NCBI RefSeq assembly: GCF_002705925.1
Contig: NZ_NKRE01000001.1
Span: forward strand, 137,780 to 201,779
Origin: Mycobacterium ostraviense
GTDB taxonomy: Bacteria; Actinomycetota; Actinomycetes; Mycobacteriales; Mycobacteriaceae
DNA: 64,000 nt
Direction: 5' to 3'
In this document: in pieces, positions 31,741 through 50,402 of the stretch
How the letters are laid out: each line of letters begins with the position of its first letter
How positions within the stretch are numbered: the stretch's first letter is position 1
The notes under the pieces: generated by a model
Database searches by the model: none
What the model was told of the DNA's origin: nothing
The model's input: the letters and a program-made list of their open reading frames with translations, nothing else
Made by a program: the position numbers and the translations under genes

Positions 31741-32802
31741 TTAATGCCAGCGCAGCAGCACTAGTTCGGAGCAGAATCCGGGGCCCATCGCCATCATCAG
31801 ACCCGGGCTTCCACTGGGCGGTGGTTTGGCGATGGTGTCGCGCAGCACGTGCAGCACCGACGCCGAGGAGAGGTTCCCGATCTCGCCGAGCGAGCGCCAG
31901 GTCAGCTCCAGTGCCTCCGGGGGCAAGTCGAGACTCTCGGTGATCGCGTTGATGATCTTGGGGCCACCGGGGTGGGTCACCCAGGCGCCGATGTCGGTAG
32001 TGCTCAAGTCGTGCGCGGCCAGGAAAGTGCTGACGTCTTCGGCCACGTACTCCTCAACAACGGCCGCCAGATCCTTGGACAGGACGAGCTCGAACCCGGC
32101 GGAGCCGACGTCGTATCCCATGGTGCGCAGTGAGTCGGGGTAGAGATGGCTGCGCGAGTCGAGGATGTCCGGTCCGTCGGCGCCGACGTGGTTAGCGCGC
32201 CGGTCCCCGACCGCCACTACCGCGGCGGCGCCGTCAGCAAACAAAGCACTGCCCACCAGGCCGGCCAGCGAGGGCTTGTACCCGGGATAGGTGAGCGAGC
32301 ACAGCTCGACCGAAACCAAGGCCGCGATGCCGTCAGGGGCACCGCGCAGGTAGTCGTGCAGCCGAGCCACGCCCGCCGCTCCGGCCACGCAGCCCAGGCC
32401 GAACAGCGGTAGCCGTCGCACATCCGGGCGCAGCCCGACCCGGCCGGCGATGCGTGCGTCCAGCGACGGCACCGCCACACCGGTGACCGTGGTGGTGATG
32501 ATGAGATCGAGGTCCTCGGGCTGCAGCCCAGCCACGTCGAGCGCCCCCATCAGGGCTTCGACGCCCAGGTCCACGGCTTTGTCGAGAAAGATCTCGTTGG
32601 CCTCGCCGAAGTCGTTCAGCTTCGGGTAGGTCTCCAACGGCAGGACCAGGTGCCGGCTGTCAACCTTCGAATTGGCATGCAACTGCCGGACGATGTCTTC
32701 GTAACCCCGGAAATCCGGAATGTTGACAAAGGTGTCGGTGAGTTCCCGCTGGCTATAGCGATAGGGCGGCAAAGCGCCGAATACACCGGCGATGACGCTC
32801 AT
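31741..32802 (-). CDS. pks10: Type III polyketide synthase Pks10
   Basis: 353-residue chalcone-synthase-like enzyme, the H37Rv Rv1660 equivalent. It has the catalytic Cys138 ([13 protein letters not shown]), the His in [10 protein letters not shown] and the Asn in EIGNLSS. I chose ATG 32802 ([14 protein letters not shown]), three codons inside the longest frame, because it gives the family length and has AAAGGGG about 9 bases upstream. It is paralogous to pks11 at the other end of the cluster. It is first in the transcript, 89 bases before pks7. M. tuberculosis pks10 mutants have been reported to lack dimycocerosates. Confidence 0.95.
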   Translation of the reverse strand: MSVIAGVFGALPPYRYSQRELTDTFVNIPDFRGYEDIVRQLHANSKVDSRHLVLPLETYPKLNDFGEANEIFLDKAVDLGVEALMGALDVAGLQPEDLDLIITTTVTGVAVPSLDARIAGRVGLRPDVRRLPLFGLGCVAGAAGVARLHDYLRGAPDGIAALVSVELCSLTYPGYKPSLAGLVGSALFADGAAAVVAVGDRRANHVGADGPDILDSRSHLYPDSLRTMGYDVGSAGFELVLSKDLAAVVEEYVAEDVSTFLAAHDLSTTDIGAWVTHPGGPKIINAITESLDLPPEALELTWRSLGEIGNLSSASVLHVLRDTIAKPPPSGSPGLMMAMGPGFCSELVLLRWH

Positions 32803-32869
32803 TGGTCCCACCCCTTTAACACGAAAGTCAACGCCGAAACGTTCGATTAGCTTACCTAGAGGTAGAAGT

Positions 32870-35615
<2,746 letters not shown>

Positions 35616-35627
35616 GAACCAACTCCT

Positions 35628-36128
35628 TTATTTCAGGTTTTCCAACGCCGACGCCAGCTCGGCGCCGGTCATCGGCTCGCGGGCGGCCACGAACACGGTG
35701 TCATCACCGGCGATGGTGCCGACGACGTAAGGTAGCGCCGCGCGATCGATGGCGCTGGCCAGGTAGTGTGCGCCGCCGGGCGGAGTGCGCAGCACGGCCA
35801 GATTGGCGCTGGCGTCGGTGGACACCAGCAACTCGCCCAGCAGCCGAGACAACCGTCCGGTGCCCCCGGTGACCCCGCGCACCGGGCTGCCGTCTTCGGG
35901 AACCACATAGACTCCGACACCGCCGTCGGCGCCACGCAGCTTGACCGCGCCGAGCTCTTCGAGGTCGCGCGACAGGGTGGCCTGGGTGACCTCGACGCCT
36001 TCGGCGGCCAGCAACCCGGCCAGTTCGCTTTGGCTGCTGACCGGTTGCGTCGACAGGATCGCCACGATGCGGGCCTGCCGACCGGCACGAGTGACTTCGG
36101 GTGCGGCCTTCGATCCGCTGTGAGTCAT
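35628..36128 (-). CDS. argR: Arginine repressor ArgR
   Basis: Hexameric arginine-dependent repressor of the arg genes. 166 residues: N-terminal winged helix ([20 protein letters not shown] then [20 protein letters not shown]) and a C-terminal oligomerisation/arginine-binding domain ([32 protein letters not shown]). ATG 36128 is preceded by GAGGAGGAG within the MIRU-like element; the longer open frame reads through argF 3' sequence and is not credible. It sits inside the operon it controls, giving feedback. The probable operator is the ARG box upstream of argC. Confidence 0.94.
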   Translation of the reverse strand: MTHSGSKAAPEVTRAGRQARIVAILSTQPVSSQSELAGLLAAEGVEVTQATLSRDLEELGAVKLRGADGGVGVYVVPEDGSPVRGVTGGTGRLSRLLGELLVSTDASANLAVLRTPPGGAHYLASAIDRAALPYVVGTIAGDDTVFVAAREPMTGAELASALENLK

Positions 36129-36177
36129 TGCGCCGCTCCTCCTCATCGCTTCGCTCTGCATCGTCGTCGGCGCGGCG

Positions 36178-36180
<3 letters not shown>
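36129..36180 (-). repeat. MIRU-like intercistronic repeat between argF and argR
   Basis: On the minus strand this 49-base gap plus the argF stop contains the blocks CGACGACGATGCAGAGCGAA and GCGATGAGGAGGAGCGGCGC. These match my recollection of the MIRU consensus, elements inserted between genes of mycobacterial operons. It overlaps the argF TGA and supplies the GAGGAGGAG ribosome site of argR. One copy only. Confidence 0.7.
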
Positions 36181-38287
<2,107 letters not shown>

Positions 38288-38291
<4 letters not shown>

Positions 38292-39159
38292 CCGCCCACC
38301 ACCTTGGTGCCGGTGCCCTCGTTGGTGAACAGCTCCACCAACACACAGTGTTTGACCCGGCCGTCGATGACGTGCGCGCTGGGCACGCCGCCGTCGACGG
38401 CGCGCAGACACGCCTCGATCTTGGGGATCATGCCCGCTTCCAGGGTGGGCAGCAGTTGTGCCAGTGTGGCCGTGTCGATTTCGCTGACCAACGAATTGCG
38501 GTCCGGCCAGCTGGTGTACAGGCCCTCGACATCGGTAAGCATCAGCAACTTTTCGGCTCCCAGTGCTTCGGCCAAAGCCGCCGCAGCCGTGTCGGCGTTG
38601 ATGTTGTGCACCACACCGTCGGCGTCCGGCGCCAGTGTCGACACCACCGGAATCCGGCGTGCAGCAATGAGATCCACCACCGCATCGGTGTTCACCTTGT
38701 CGACGTCGCCGACCAGGCCGATGTCGGTGGCTACGCCGTCGACGGTGACGCTGCGCCGCACTGCGGTGAACAATTGGGCATCCTCGCCGGTGATCCCGAC
38801 GGCATAGGGACCGTGCGCGTTGATCAGGTTCACCAGCTCGCGGCCCACCTGGCCGAACAGCACCATGCGCGCCACGTCGAGCACTTCCGGTGTGGTGACC
38901 CGGAATCCGCCCTTGAAGTCACCTTCGATGCCCAGCCGTCGCAGCATCGCGGTGATCTGCGGTCCGCCGCCGTGTACCACGACCGGATGGATCCCGCAAT
39001 TGCGCAGAAATCCCATGTCCGCTGCGAATGCCCGCCGCAGCGTACCGTCGATCATCGCGTTGCCGCCGTACTTGATCACAATGATCTTGCCGTGCAACTG
39101 CTTCAGCCAAGGCAGAGCTTCGGCCAGCACCTGTGCCTTGACCTGAGTCGTCAATGCCG

Positions 39160-39163
<4 letters not shown>
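38288..39163 (-). CDS. argB: Acetylglutamate kinase
   Basis: Phosphorylates N-acetylglutamate, usually the arginine-inhibited step. 291 residues. Amino-acid-kinase motifs: [11 protein letters not shown] near 27-37, [31 protein letters not shown] and LTDVEGLY. I chose ATG 39163 ([20 protein letters not shown]), which overlaps the argJ stop in ATGA; the upstream 133 codons are a shadow of argJ. Confidence 0.96.
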
Positions 39164-41438
<2,275 letters not shown>

Positions 41439-41520
41439 TGTTTGCAAATCCATTCTGGGGTGTGTCGGCTGGGCGCTGTTGCCGCCAGGGTTGGAGGCGT
41501 ACCACATCGCCGTTGGGCTA

Positions 41521-43953
41521 CTAGGAACCGACCTGAACACCGAGGCTCGCGTTCAACGCCGCCTCGATGACGAGTTGAAGGTTGGCCAGGGCATTGCCGA
41601 TATTGGCAGCGAGTCCAAGAGATGCATTGTCCAACGCCGTCAGGATGACCCCACCGGTCTGGGCGAGTCCGGCGGTGGCGTTGGCGATACCTGTGGCAAG
41701 CGTCAGACCGACTTGGGACAGCCCCGGAAACCCGACGCCAAGGCTTGCCTCGATGGCGCCGTCAAGCGCACCGCCGATCTGAGCCGCTGCATTCTGCCAA
41801 ATGGCCGCGAGGGCTTCGCCCGTCCGCAGTAGTCCGGAAGCGCTTGCACCGAAACTGCCGGCGAGCACTTGGCCCGTGCCGATGAGGCCCGACAGGCCAG
41901 CACCGAGACCGCCCGCCAGAGTTCCACCGGTCTGTACCAGCCCCGACCCCAATGCGGACAACGCGCCGTTGACGCTCGTCGCCAGGGCCGCGCTGAGTTC
42001 GGCCGACAGGCTGCCGCTCAAGCCCGCCGACAGGGCCGCGGAAAGCTTCGCCGCCAGCTCCGGCAAGCTCCCACCGAACGCTGCTCCTAGGCTGCCGACC
42101 AGATTCTGTCCGGTTTGAATCACTCCGTTGAGCCCACCGTTGAGCGCCGCCACCAGTGTGGGCAACGACCCACCCAGGCTGGCCTGCAACATCGCGCTGA
42201 GCTGTGCGGCCAACGCCGGAGCATTGAAGCTGCCCGCCAAGCTGGCCGCGAACGTCTGGCCGGTCTGGATCAGGGCATTCAACCCGCCACCGAAATTGCC
42301 GACCAAGCTGGCCGCCAACGACTGGCCGGTCTGGATTAGCCCGTTGAGACCACCGTTGAGGGCGGCCACCAGCTGCGGGAACGACCCGCCCAGGCTGGCC
42401 TGCAACATCGCGCTCAGTTGCGCAGCCAACGCCGGAGCGTTGAAGCCAGCGGCCAGCGTCGCGACGAAACTTTGGCCCAGTTCGACAAGTCCGCGCAGCC
42501 CACCGTTGAGCGCGGCCACCACCGCCGGAGCATTCAGCACCGAGCTCAACGCGACCGCAAAGTTCTGCCCCAACTCCACCAACCCGTGCAACCCACCATT
42601 GAGCGCGGCCACCAGCTGCGGGAACGACCCGCCCAGGCTGGCCTGCAACATCGCCGACAGTTGCGCAGCCAACGCCGGCATGCTCAACCCACCGGTCAAG
42701 GTCGCGACGAAACTTTGGCCCAACTCCACCAACCCATGCAGCCCACCGTTGAGCGCGGCCACCACCGCCGGAGCATTCAGCACCGAGCTCAACGCGACCG
42801 CAAAGTTCTGCCCCAACTCCACCAACCCGTGCAACCCACCATTGAGCGCGGCCACCAGCTGCGGGAACGACCCGCCCAGGCTGGCCTGCAACATCGCCGA
42901 CAGTTGCGCAGCCAACGCCGGCATGCTCAACCCACCGGTCAAGGTCGCGACAAGACTCTCACCCGTCTGAATCAGCCCGCTCAGGCCACCACCGAAGCCG
43001 CCCGCCAAGCTGGTCGCCAGCGACTGACCCGTCTGAAGCAACCCCGTCACACCACCGTTGACCGCCGCCACCAACGTCGGCAACGCCCCACCTAAAGTCG
43101 CCGAGAAGGCAGCATTGAGGCGCGCGGCAATCTCAGGCAAGCTGCCACCGAAGTTCGCCAACAGGCTTCCGCCCGTTTGAATCAGCTCACTAAGCCCGCT
43201 GCTGAAACCTATGAGCACGTTCCCCGTCAGGGTTTGACCCGTGTGGATCAGTCCAGTCAAGCCACCGTTGAATGCCGCGATCAGCTCCGGTAGACCAAGG
43301 TCGAGGCTGCCTGACAGCGACGCGCCGAGTTGAGCGCTCAACGAACCGCCTAACGTCAGTGCCTGTGTCAGGGCGGCACCTGCCTGGGCACTCAACCCAG
43401 CGCCGACGCCCGACATAAGAACGCCGAAATTCTGCAGGGAGTGGCCGGCCGCCACGATGACTTCGCCCGTCTGAACCAGACCCGTGCCGATACCCGACAC
43501 GATGGCTCCTCCGGTCTGCAGGGCGAGACCGGAAGCTCCGGCACCAAATGCGGTGACGAGCGAGTTGGCAGCCTGGAGAGCCAGTTCACCATTGAAGGCG
43601 GCGGTCAGGCCGCCGTTGAGCCCGCCGCCCACTGCAGCAGCGGCATTTTGGCCGGTGAGGACTGAAACAGCATTCGCTACCTCAGCTTCGACGTATGAAG
43701 ACGCAGTGCCGCTCAACAGCTTGACGAAGTCTGCATGAAACGCCGACGCCTGGGCACTGATGGCTTGGTACTCCTGACCGAAAGTGCCGAATAGTGCTGC
43801 GATTGCGGCTGATACCTCATCTTCGCCCGCCGCCGCCAACGCAGTAGTGGGAGGCGCCGCTGCTGCGGCGGCCTCTTCCAGGGCCAAGCGAATACCTGCG
43901 AGATCCTGGGCTGCCGCTTGGACAATCTCTGGCACAGCGTTCACAAATGACAT
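41521..43953 (-). CDS. PE-family protein with 81-residue tandem repeats (non-PGRS)
   Basis: 810 residues. Residues 1-95 are a PE domain (start MSFVNAVPEIVQAAAQDLAG) ending in the YxxxE secretion signal (YVEAE), so ESX-type export is expected. The remaining 700 residues are not PGRS: they are Leu/Ala/Gly/Gln-rich repeats built on ALNGGLxGLxxxGQ and ALAAQLSAMLQASLGGS. Two adjacent 81-residue units are almost identical in DNA. I chose the third Met (43953) because GGGGG lies 8 bases upstream; ATG 43968 is the longest frame. At this locus H37Rv has Rv1651c, annotated PE_PGRS30, so the C-terminal part differs here. Function unknown. Confidence 0.85.
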   Translation of the reverse strand: MSFVNAVPEIVQAAAQDLAGIRLALEEAAAAAAPPTTALAAAGEDEVSAAIAALFGTFGQEYQAISAQASAFHADFVKLLSGTASSYVEAEVANAVSVLTGQNAAAAVGGGLNGGLTAAFNGELALQAANSLVTAFGAGASGLALQTGGAIVSGIGTGLVQTGEVIVAAGHSLQNFGVLMSGVGAGLSAQAGAALTQALTLGGSLSAQLGASLSGSLDLGLPELIAAFNGGLTGLIHTGQTLTGNVLIGFSSGLSELIQTGGSLLANFGGSLPEIAARLNAAFSATLGGALPTLVAAVNGGVTGLLQTGQSLATSLAGGFGGGLSGLIQTGESLVATLTGGLSMPALAAQLSAMLQASLGGSFPQLVAALNGGLHGLVELGQNFAVALSSVLNAPAVVAALNGGLHGLVELGQSFVATLTGGLSMPALAAQLSAMLQASLGGSFPQLVAALNGGLHGLVELGQNFAVALSSVLNAPAVVAALNGGLRGLVELGQSFVATLAAGFNAPALAAQLSAMLQASLGGSFPQLVAALNGGLNGLIQTGQSLAASLVGNFGGGLNALIQTGQTFAASLAGSFNAPALAAQLSAMLQASLGGSLPTLVAALNGGLNGVIQTGQNLVGSLGAAFGGSLPELAAKLSAALSAGLSGSLSAELSAALATSVNGALSALGSGLVQTGGTLAGGLGAGLSGLIGTGQVLAGSFGASASGLLRTGEALAAIWQNAAAQIGGALDGAIEASLGVGFPGLSQVGLTLATGIANATAGLAQTGGVILTALDNASLGLAANIGNALANLQLVIEAALNASLGVQVGS
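42496..42952. repeat. 243-base tandem repeat inside the PE gene
   Basis: Segments 42496-42709 and 42739-42952 match almost base for base at an exact 243-base (81-codon) offset. Diverged units lie on both sides (for example 42362-42470). The period is a multiple of three, so copy-number change keeps the frame. Confidence 0.9.
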
Positions 43954-45717
43954 GCTCATCGCCCCCACAACATGAACGGTTTGACCCGATGAGACCCGAC
44001 CTCATCGGCAAAAGCAACGTAATCCGCTGGGGCACACCAATAACGGAAAACGATCGTTTTCAGTTGATTGGGTCGGACTTTATTTATCTACGGGATTCGC
44101 GACGACATAACATTTGACTGAAGGAGTTTCAACCGCACTCAGGGCAGCAACCCGGCTGATCCGGCGCGGATTGTCGTATGCGACGCTATTTCAAACAGCG
44201 AACTTGTTGCGCCAAGACAAATTTCGATTGGCTCGTCAGCCGCCTTGCCGCCCACGCGGCGACAGCAATCACCCGCGCCCTCGATGCACACCCCCAGCAG
44301 CCTTGCCCATCTGGACCGACTCACGTTATTGTCCTGTTGTACAACAACGCATTTGAGCGCCACGACAGCGCTCACCATGTATTCAAAAGCCAGTCGTTGT
44401 CGGATCGCTCATCATCGTCGCAATCCCGACCGCCGAAAGATTTTCGGCGGGCACCGCTTCCAGCTAGTGAGCAGTCGGGGCAGTGATAATGCCATCTCGT
44501 TAGCTGCGGTGAGGACCGGCGACGAATGTTCAGCATGAAAGGCCACTGGCCTTACCCGGTGTTATGCGGCCGCGACGACTAGACAATCACGTCACCGGAG
44601 AGATCCCAAGCGGTTAGTATGGTTTGCCAAATCTGCCTAACCTGCCGTCAGTAGCTACGAATTGGTCAAGACAAATCACCTACGCCGCGGCACGACATGG
44701 GGCGCAGGCCGGCGTGTCAGTGGTCGAAAGTCGCGCAAACCCGTGGGAAGACACACATACCCCAGCCGAGAGATTTGGTGATTATGAATTCATACTTGGT
44801 GAGCGGACGCTCCTACCGACATGAACCGAGTACGGACACAACGGGATTGGTTCTCGCTTGCCGCCGCAGGGCCGCCGCACTTATTCGCACCGATACGGCC
44901 AGTCTCCGAACGCCGCAACTTTGCGCTCGAGCGATTGCCCGTCGTCGTTGCAGCAATCACTAAGCCCTTACTGTAACCCGAAGTTACGGCGATTCCGGTA
45001 GGCGATTTCGGCCATTGACGTGGGGTTTTGTCGGTCGATGGTGCGGTGAGTTGGTTACCCACTTCGTATTTACGATGATCCCTCCGATCGTCTGGCTGTC
45101 GACAACACAGCGGCTGCCGTGCGCGGCTCGGTCCGCGATGCGCGCCAGCTCGGTTCCGGCGGCGGCCAGCTGCGTGGGGGTACCGCGCCGATCCATCGGA
45201 ACGTCGTTGTCCTGTTTTGAGTTCACGCCGAAGTGATCGTGCCGCGATAGCCGACAAGCACCGGCCGGGTCGACCCGAATTTGGTGCCCATGACCTCGAT
45301 GAGGTCAGTGAAGGTGATCGGCTCGGCGGTCCGCGGAAATGACCCACACTGCCACCGGGCGCCCGGCGGGATCGGTGAGCACGCCGTCTTCGATCTGCGG
45401 CAGTCCTATTCCTGCGATCGGGGGAATAGCCGCAGGCGGCTAGCTCGCAACCGCGGCCGGTCGTCCAGACCGGCTCACGTCGAGCGACGCCATCCGCGGC
45501 AGCTCGGCTCGCGTGAAAGGTGTTTGGCCACGAGCTTTTCCGGATCGACTCGTGACTCCCACCAGCCGCGCCCACCTCGTCGGCCGATGCGCCACCACCA
45601 CCACCACCACGCGCGGCAGCGAGCGGATGATGCTGAACAGCAGACCCGCCGGCGCCCGCGTGTGACCGTTCGCGCGGGCATGCGGGACTAGCGCTAACTT
45701 GGCGCTCCGCCCACAGT
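43954..45717. other. Gene-poor 1.76 kb region with decayed coding traces
   Basis: No intact gene is supported. The part near 43954 should contain the PE promoter and holds a 16-base palindrome (44046-44061). The middle (44100-44980) is less GC-rich, with small dyads at 44335-44346 and 44539-44553. From about 44984 to 45720 the minus strand gives protein-like stretches in shifting frames, listed as a possible pseudogene. No tRNA or IS end was recognised. Confidence 0.6.
44046..44061. promoter_or_regulatory. Perfect 16-base palindrome upstream of the PE gene
   Basis: gaaaacgatcgttttc is fully self-complementary, about 95 bases upstream of the PE start codon. Symmetric A/T-flanked sites of this kind are typical of dimeric repressors. 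I cannot match it with confidence to a named mycobacterial box. Confidence 0.5.
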
Positions 45718-45720
45718 TCA
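44984..45720 (-). pseudogene. Possible decayed gene remnant (frames broken)
   Basis: On the minus strand, coding-like peptides occur in successive, different frames: LPQIEDGVLTDPAGRPVAVW at about 45340-45405, then AEPITFTDLIEVMGTKFGST to about 45236, then VPMDRRGTPTQLAAAGTELA to about 45050. Two or more frameshifts separate them. I do not recognise the family. The longest single frame across this region (44790-45743) is Arg/Ser-rich and unlikely to be real. Confidence 0.4.
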
Positions 45721-48203
45721 GCTACGCAGCAGGGCGCCGACACGTTCCGCAGCCAGCTGCACCGCCGCGTCGCGGGCCGCGCTTGCGTCGTCTTCGGTCA
45801 GCGTGCGATCTGGCGCGCGAAACCGCAGCGCGAAGGTCAGCGACTTGCGCGCTTCGCCGATCTGCGGACCGGTGAAGACGTCGAATAACTGAATGTCCTC
45901 CAGCAACTCTCCCGCCCCTTCGCGAACCGCATCCAACACGACCTGGGCGGGGACGTCCGCGGACACCACGAGGCTGACGTCCTGAAACACGGCGGGGAAC
46001 GGCGACACCCGGGGAGCCGGCAGCGATTCCACGACGGGGATCGCATCGAGGTTCAGCTCGATCGCGCAGGTGCCCTTCGGCAGGCCGGTCCGCTCGATCA
46101 CGGCCGGATGCAGTTGTCCGGCGTGACCGACGGAGGTATCGCCGACAAACACTTCGGCGCAGCGGCCCGGATGCCAGGGCAGGTACCGGGCCGCGCGAAG
46201 AGTCACGTCAATTCCGCTGGCCCGCGCAATGATTCGCACCGCCTCGAAAGCGTCGGCGGCGTCGGCCGCGCGGCCCGGACCCCACGGACCGCGAGGCTCG
46301 CGCAAGCCGGCCAGCACCGCAGCGACGTGTTGCGGTTGTCGCGGCAGCGATGCATCCAGCACGGCGATCTCCGCGTCGGTAGGCCGGCGGTGCACGGGGA
46401 TCAACTCGATGCCGCGAGTCTGCTCGGTCGGCCGGACTATCTGCGCGATGGCGAACAACGCGACATCGGTCAGTCCGCGGGACACGTTGCGCCCCAACGC
46501 TTCCAACAGGGCCGGCAACAATGTGGTGGCCAGCTGCGGACGGTCGGCTTCCAACGGGTTGACCACGCTGGTCGTGGTCCGGCGTGGGTCGTCGGCCGCC
46601 AGTCCCCAGAGGTCGAAAACGCCGGCGGGCAGAAACGGTGTCGGCAGCACCTCGACGTAGCCGGACAGTGCCAGTGACTTACCGATCGCCCGACGGCGCC
46701 GCTGGGTGGCTGTGAGTCCGCGGCCCGCGGGCGCGGCGGGCAGGACCGACGGGATGACTTCGAGCCCCTCCAGCCGCATCACCTCCTCGACGAGGTCGGG
46801 GGGCTGCAGCAGATCGGGACGCCAACTCGGCGGCGTGACGGTCAGCACACCGTCGTCGGTGACCACCTCGGCGCCGATCTGAGCCAGCCGCCGAGCAGCC
46901 GTGCCCGGGGCGTAGGACACGCCCGCGAAGCGGTCCGGCTGGTCGACGGCGATCCGGATCGGCGGCATCGACCAATCATCGACCGGCGGTTCACCCCGCC
47001 AATCGGTCAGTGCCGGGACGACTACTCCCCCGGCGATAGCGGCGAGCAGCGCAGCGCACCGATCCAGGGCGGCCACCGAAATGGCCGGGTCGACTGCTCG
47101 CTCGTAGCGCCGGGCGGCCTCGCTGGGCAAGTGCAACCGCCGCTGGGTGCGCGACACCGCAGCCGGATCCCATATCGCCGCCTCCAACAACACGCGGGTC
47201 GAATCGGCGCGCACCTCGGTGCTGGCCGCACCCATCACGCCGCCAATCGCCGCGGTGGTGATGTCGTCGACGATCAGGACGTCGGCGGGTTCGAGTCGCC
47301 GCTCGATGTTGTCCAGGGTGACGACGGTCTCGCCGGAGCGGGCGAACCGCACGCCCAGGCTCCCGGTGATCCGGTCGCGGTCGTGCGCGTGCATCGGGTG
47401 ACCGAGCTCGAGCATCACGTAGTTGGTGACGTCCACCGCCGGCGAGGTCGCGCGGATGCCGCACAGCAGCAGCCGGCGCTGCAACCACCAGGGCGACACG
47501 GCGGCCGGATCGATGCCGGTGACCGGCCGGAGGGCAAACCGGCGCACACCGGTTTCGGGCTGCACCGTCAGCGGCCACGCCTCTCCCTCGACCGGCAGCG
47601 CTGGCACCTCAGCGGGGTCGGCGAATTCCAGGTCATAGGCGCAGGCGATCTCCCGGGCCAGCCCGCGCACCGACATGCAGTAGCCGCGGTCGGGGGTGAT
47701 CGCCAGGTGGAACACCACGTCGTCCAAACCGAGTACACCCGCGCCGTCGGCTCCCGGTTCAGCCGTTGCCGGCGGCAGCACCAGGATCCCGGAATGGTCT
47801 GCGGCCAAACCGAGTTCGGCTGCTGAGCAGATCATGCCCGCCGAAGTGCGGCCGTAGGTCGTGCGGGCGGTGATGGTAAAGCCGCCCGGCAGGGTGGTTC
47901 CGGGCAGCGCCACGACCACCAAGTCGCCGACCACGAAATTTGTCGCACCGCAGACTATTTCGTGCTGCACGCCGTCGCCGAGGTCGACCAGGCAGGCCCG
48001 GATCGGCTTCTTGAAACCGGTGAGTTCCTCGATATCGGCCACCCGTCCCACGGTCAGCGGGCCGTCGACCGGGCCGAGTGCGGTCACCTCTTCGACTTCG
48101 TGGCCGATCCGGACCAACGTCTGCTCGAGTTCCCCGGCCGGAACGTCCCAGCCCGGCGCTCCGGCCGAAACCACTTCGCGCAGCCAGCTATACGGAACGC
48201 GCA

Positions 48204-48204
<1 letters not shown>
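45718..48204 (-). CDS. pheT: Phenylalanyl-tRNA synthetase beta subunit
   Basis: 828 residues, the usual bacterial length. The N-terminal tRNA-binding domain has [19 protein letters not shown] and [11 protein letters not shown]. The B3/B4 core contains [15 protein letters not shown], and the C-terminal FDX-ACB anticodon domain ends with [18 protein letters not shown]. It forms an alpha2-beta2 enzyme with PheS. The ATG overlaps the pheS stop (TGATG), so translation is coupled and stoichiometry is maintained. Confidence 0.97.
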
Positions 48205-49613
<1,409 letters not shown>

Positions 49614-50399
49614 TCATGCTTGAGCCGGCACGACCCGCATGGTCTTCCAGCGGGCAAACCCGTAGGCCACGCCCGCGCCCAACGCGCCCACGGCAACACC
49701 GCTCACCGATGTCCAGCTGGTGTGCGCCAGCAGCAGAAAGCCGAACCCGGACGAGACCATGAGCAACGCATACCGCGCCGGCGTCCAGCGAACCGGCCGA
49801 TCGAACCGCATGGTCACCAACATGCCCAGCAAGAGCGAAATGGCGTGGCCGGAGTCGGTGAAATCACCGCCGGCGATCGCGGCCGCCACGGCCAGCGACG
49901 CCCACCAGCCGATCCATGCCGGCCGCCAGCGGCGGGAGATCGTCGCGGTGAGCGCTCCGACAACCGCAAGGGCGCCGTAGCTCATCCCGACATCGCTGAC
50001 ACGGGTGATCGACCACGGCAGCCAGCCGAACTCGACCGCGCCCGCCAACGCCGCCGCCACCAGCAAGGTGGCCCCGAGATGGCCGATGACGAACGCGAGG
50101 GTCAACCGCCCGGTGTGCAGGTGTAGTTCGGCAAGCGCGAGCAGACAGGCCAGACCCGGCAGCCAGAAGTAAAGTGGACCCTCGGCGATCACGAAGGCGC
50201 TATTCCACAAAGTGCCCAGGCGACCGTGTGACAGGTTGTGCAGGTTTGTACTGGCATGCCGAATGACCTGCTCGTGGGCATGCGGACCGAGCATCAAGAT
50301 CGCGATGCTGACCGAGGCAAGAGCTGCCAGGTAGCCAAGCGTAAACCGGACCCGGCCGAGCCGGTACACGAGTGCCCAAATGCGATGAGTCATCGACAT
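49614..50399 (-). CDS. Rhomboid-like membrane protein
   Basis: 261 residues with about seven hydrophobic helices, matching H37Rv Rv1648 (annotated only as a membrane protein). The order of features is rhomboid-like: GHLGATLLVAAALAG, then GMSYGALAVVGAL with Ser140 in the GxSxG position, then a helix with His185 (DSGHAISLLLGM). A Ser/His dyad in membrane helices is the catalytic centre of intramembrane rhomboid proteases; activity is inferred, not shown. It lies 3 bases downstream of the adenylate cyclase gene on the same strand, so they are likely co-transcribed. Confidence 0.82.
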   Translation of the reverse strand: MSMTHRIWALVYRLGRVRFTLGYLAALASVSIAILMLGPHAHEQVIRHASTNLHNLSHGRLGTLWNSAFVIAEGPLYFWLPGLACLLALAELHLHTGRLTLAFVIGHLGATLLVAAALAGAVEFGWLPWSITRVSDVGMSYGALAVVGALTATISRRWRPAWIGWWASLAVAAAIAGGDFTDSGHAISLLLGMLVTMRFDRPVRWTPARYALLMVSSGFGFLLLAHTSWTSVSGVAVGALGAGVAYGFARWKTMRVVPAQA

Positions 50400-50402
50400 C
50401 TA

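Noticed and set aside
42496..42952. CRISPR-like array in the PE gene or at 51941-52075
   Set aside because: Repeats are contiguous, without unique spacers, and in frame with PE coding sequence.
44790..45743. Minus-strand ORF of 317 codons between the PE gene and pheT
   Set aside because: Arg/Ser/Pro-rich, no ribosome site, and better protein-like peptides occur in the other frames of the same DNA.
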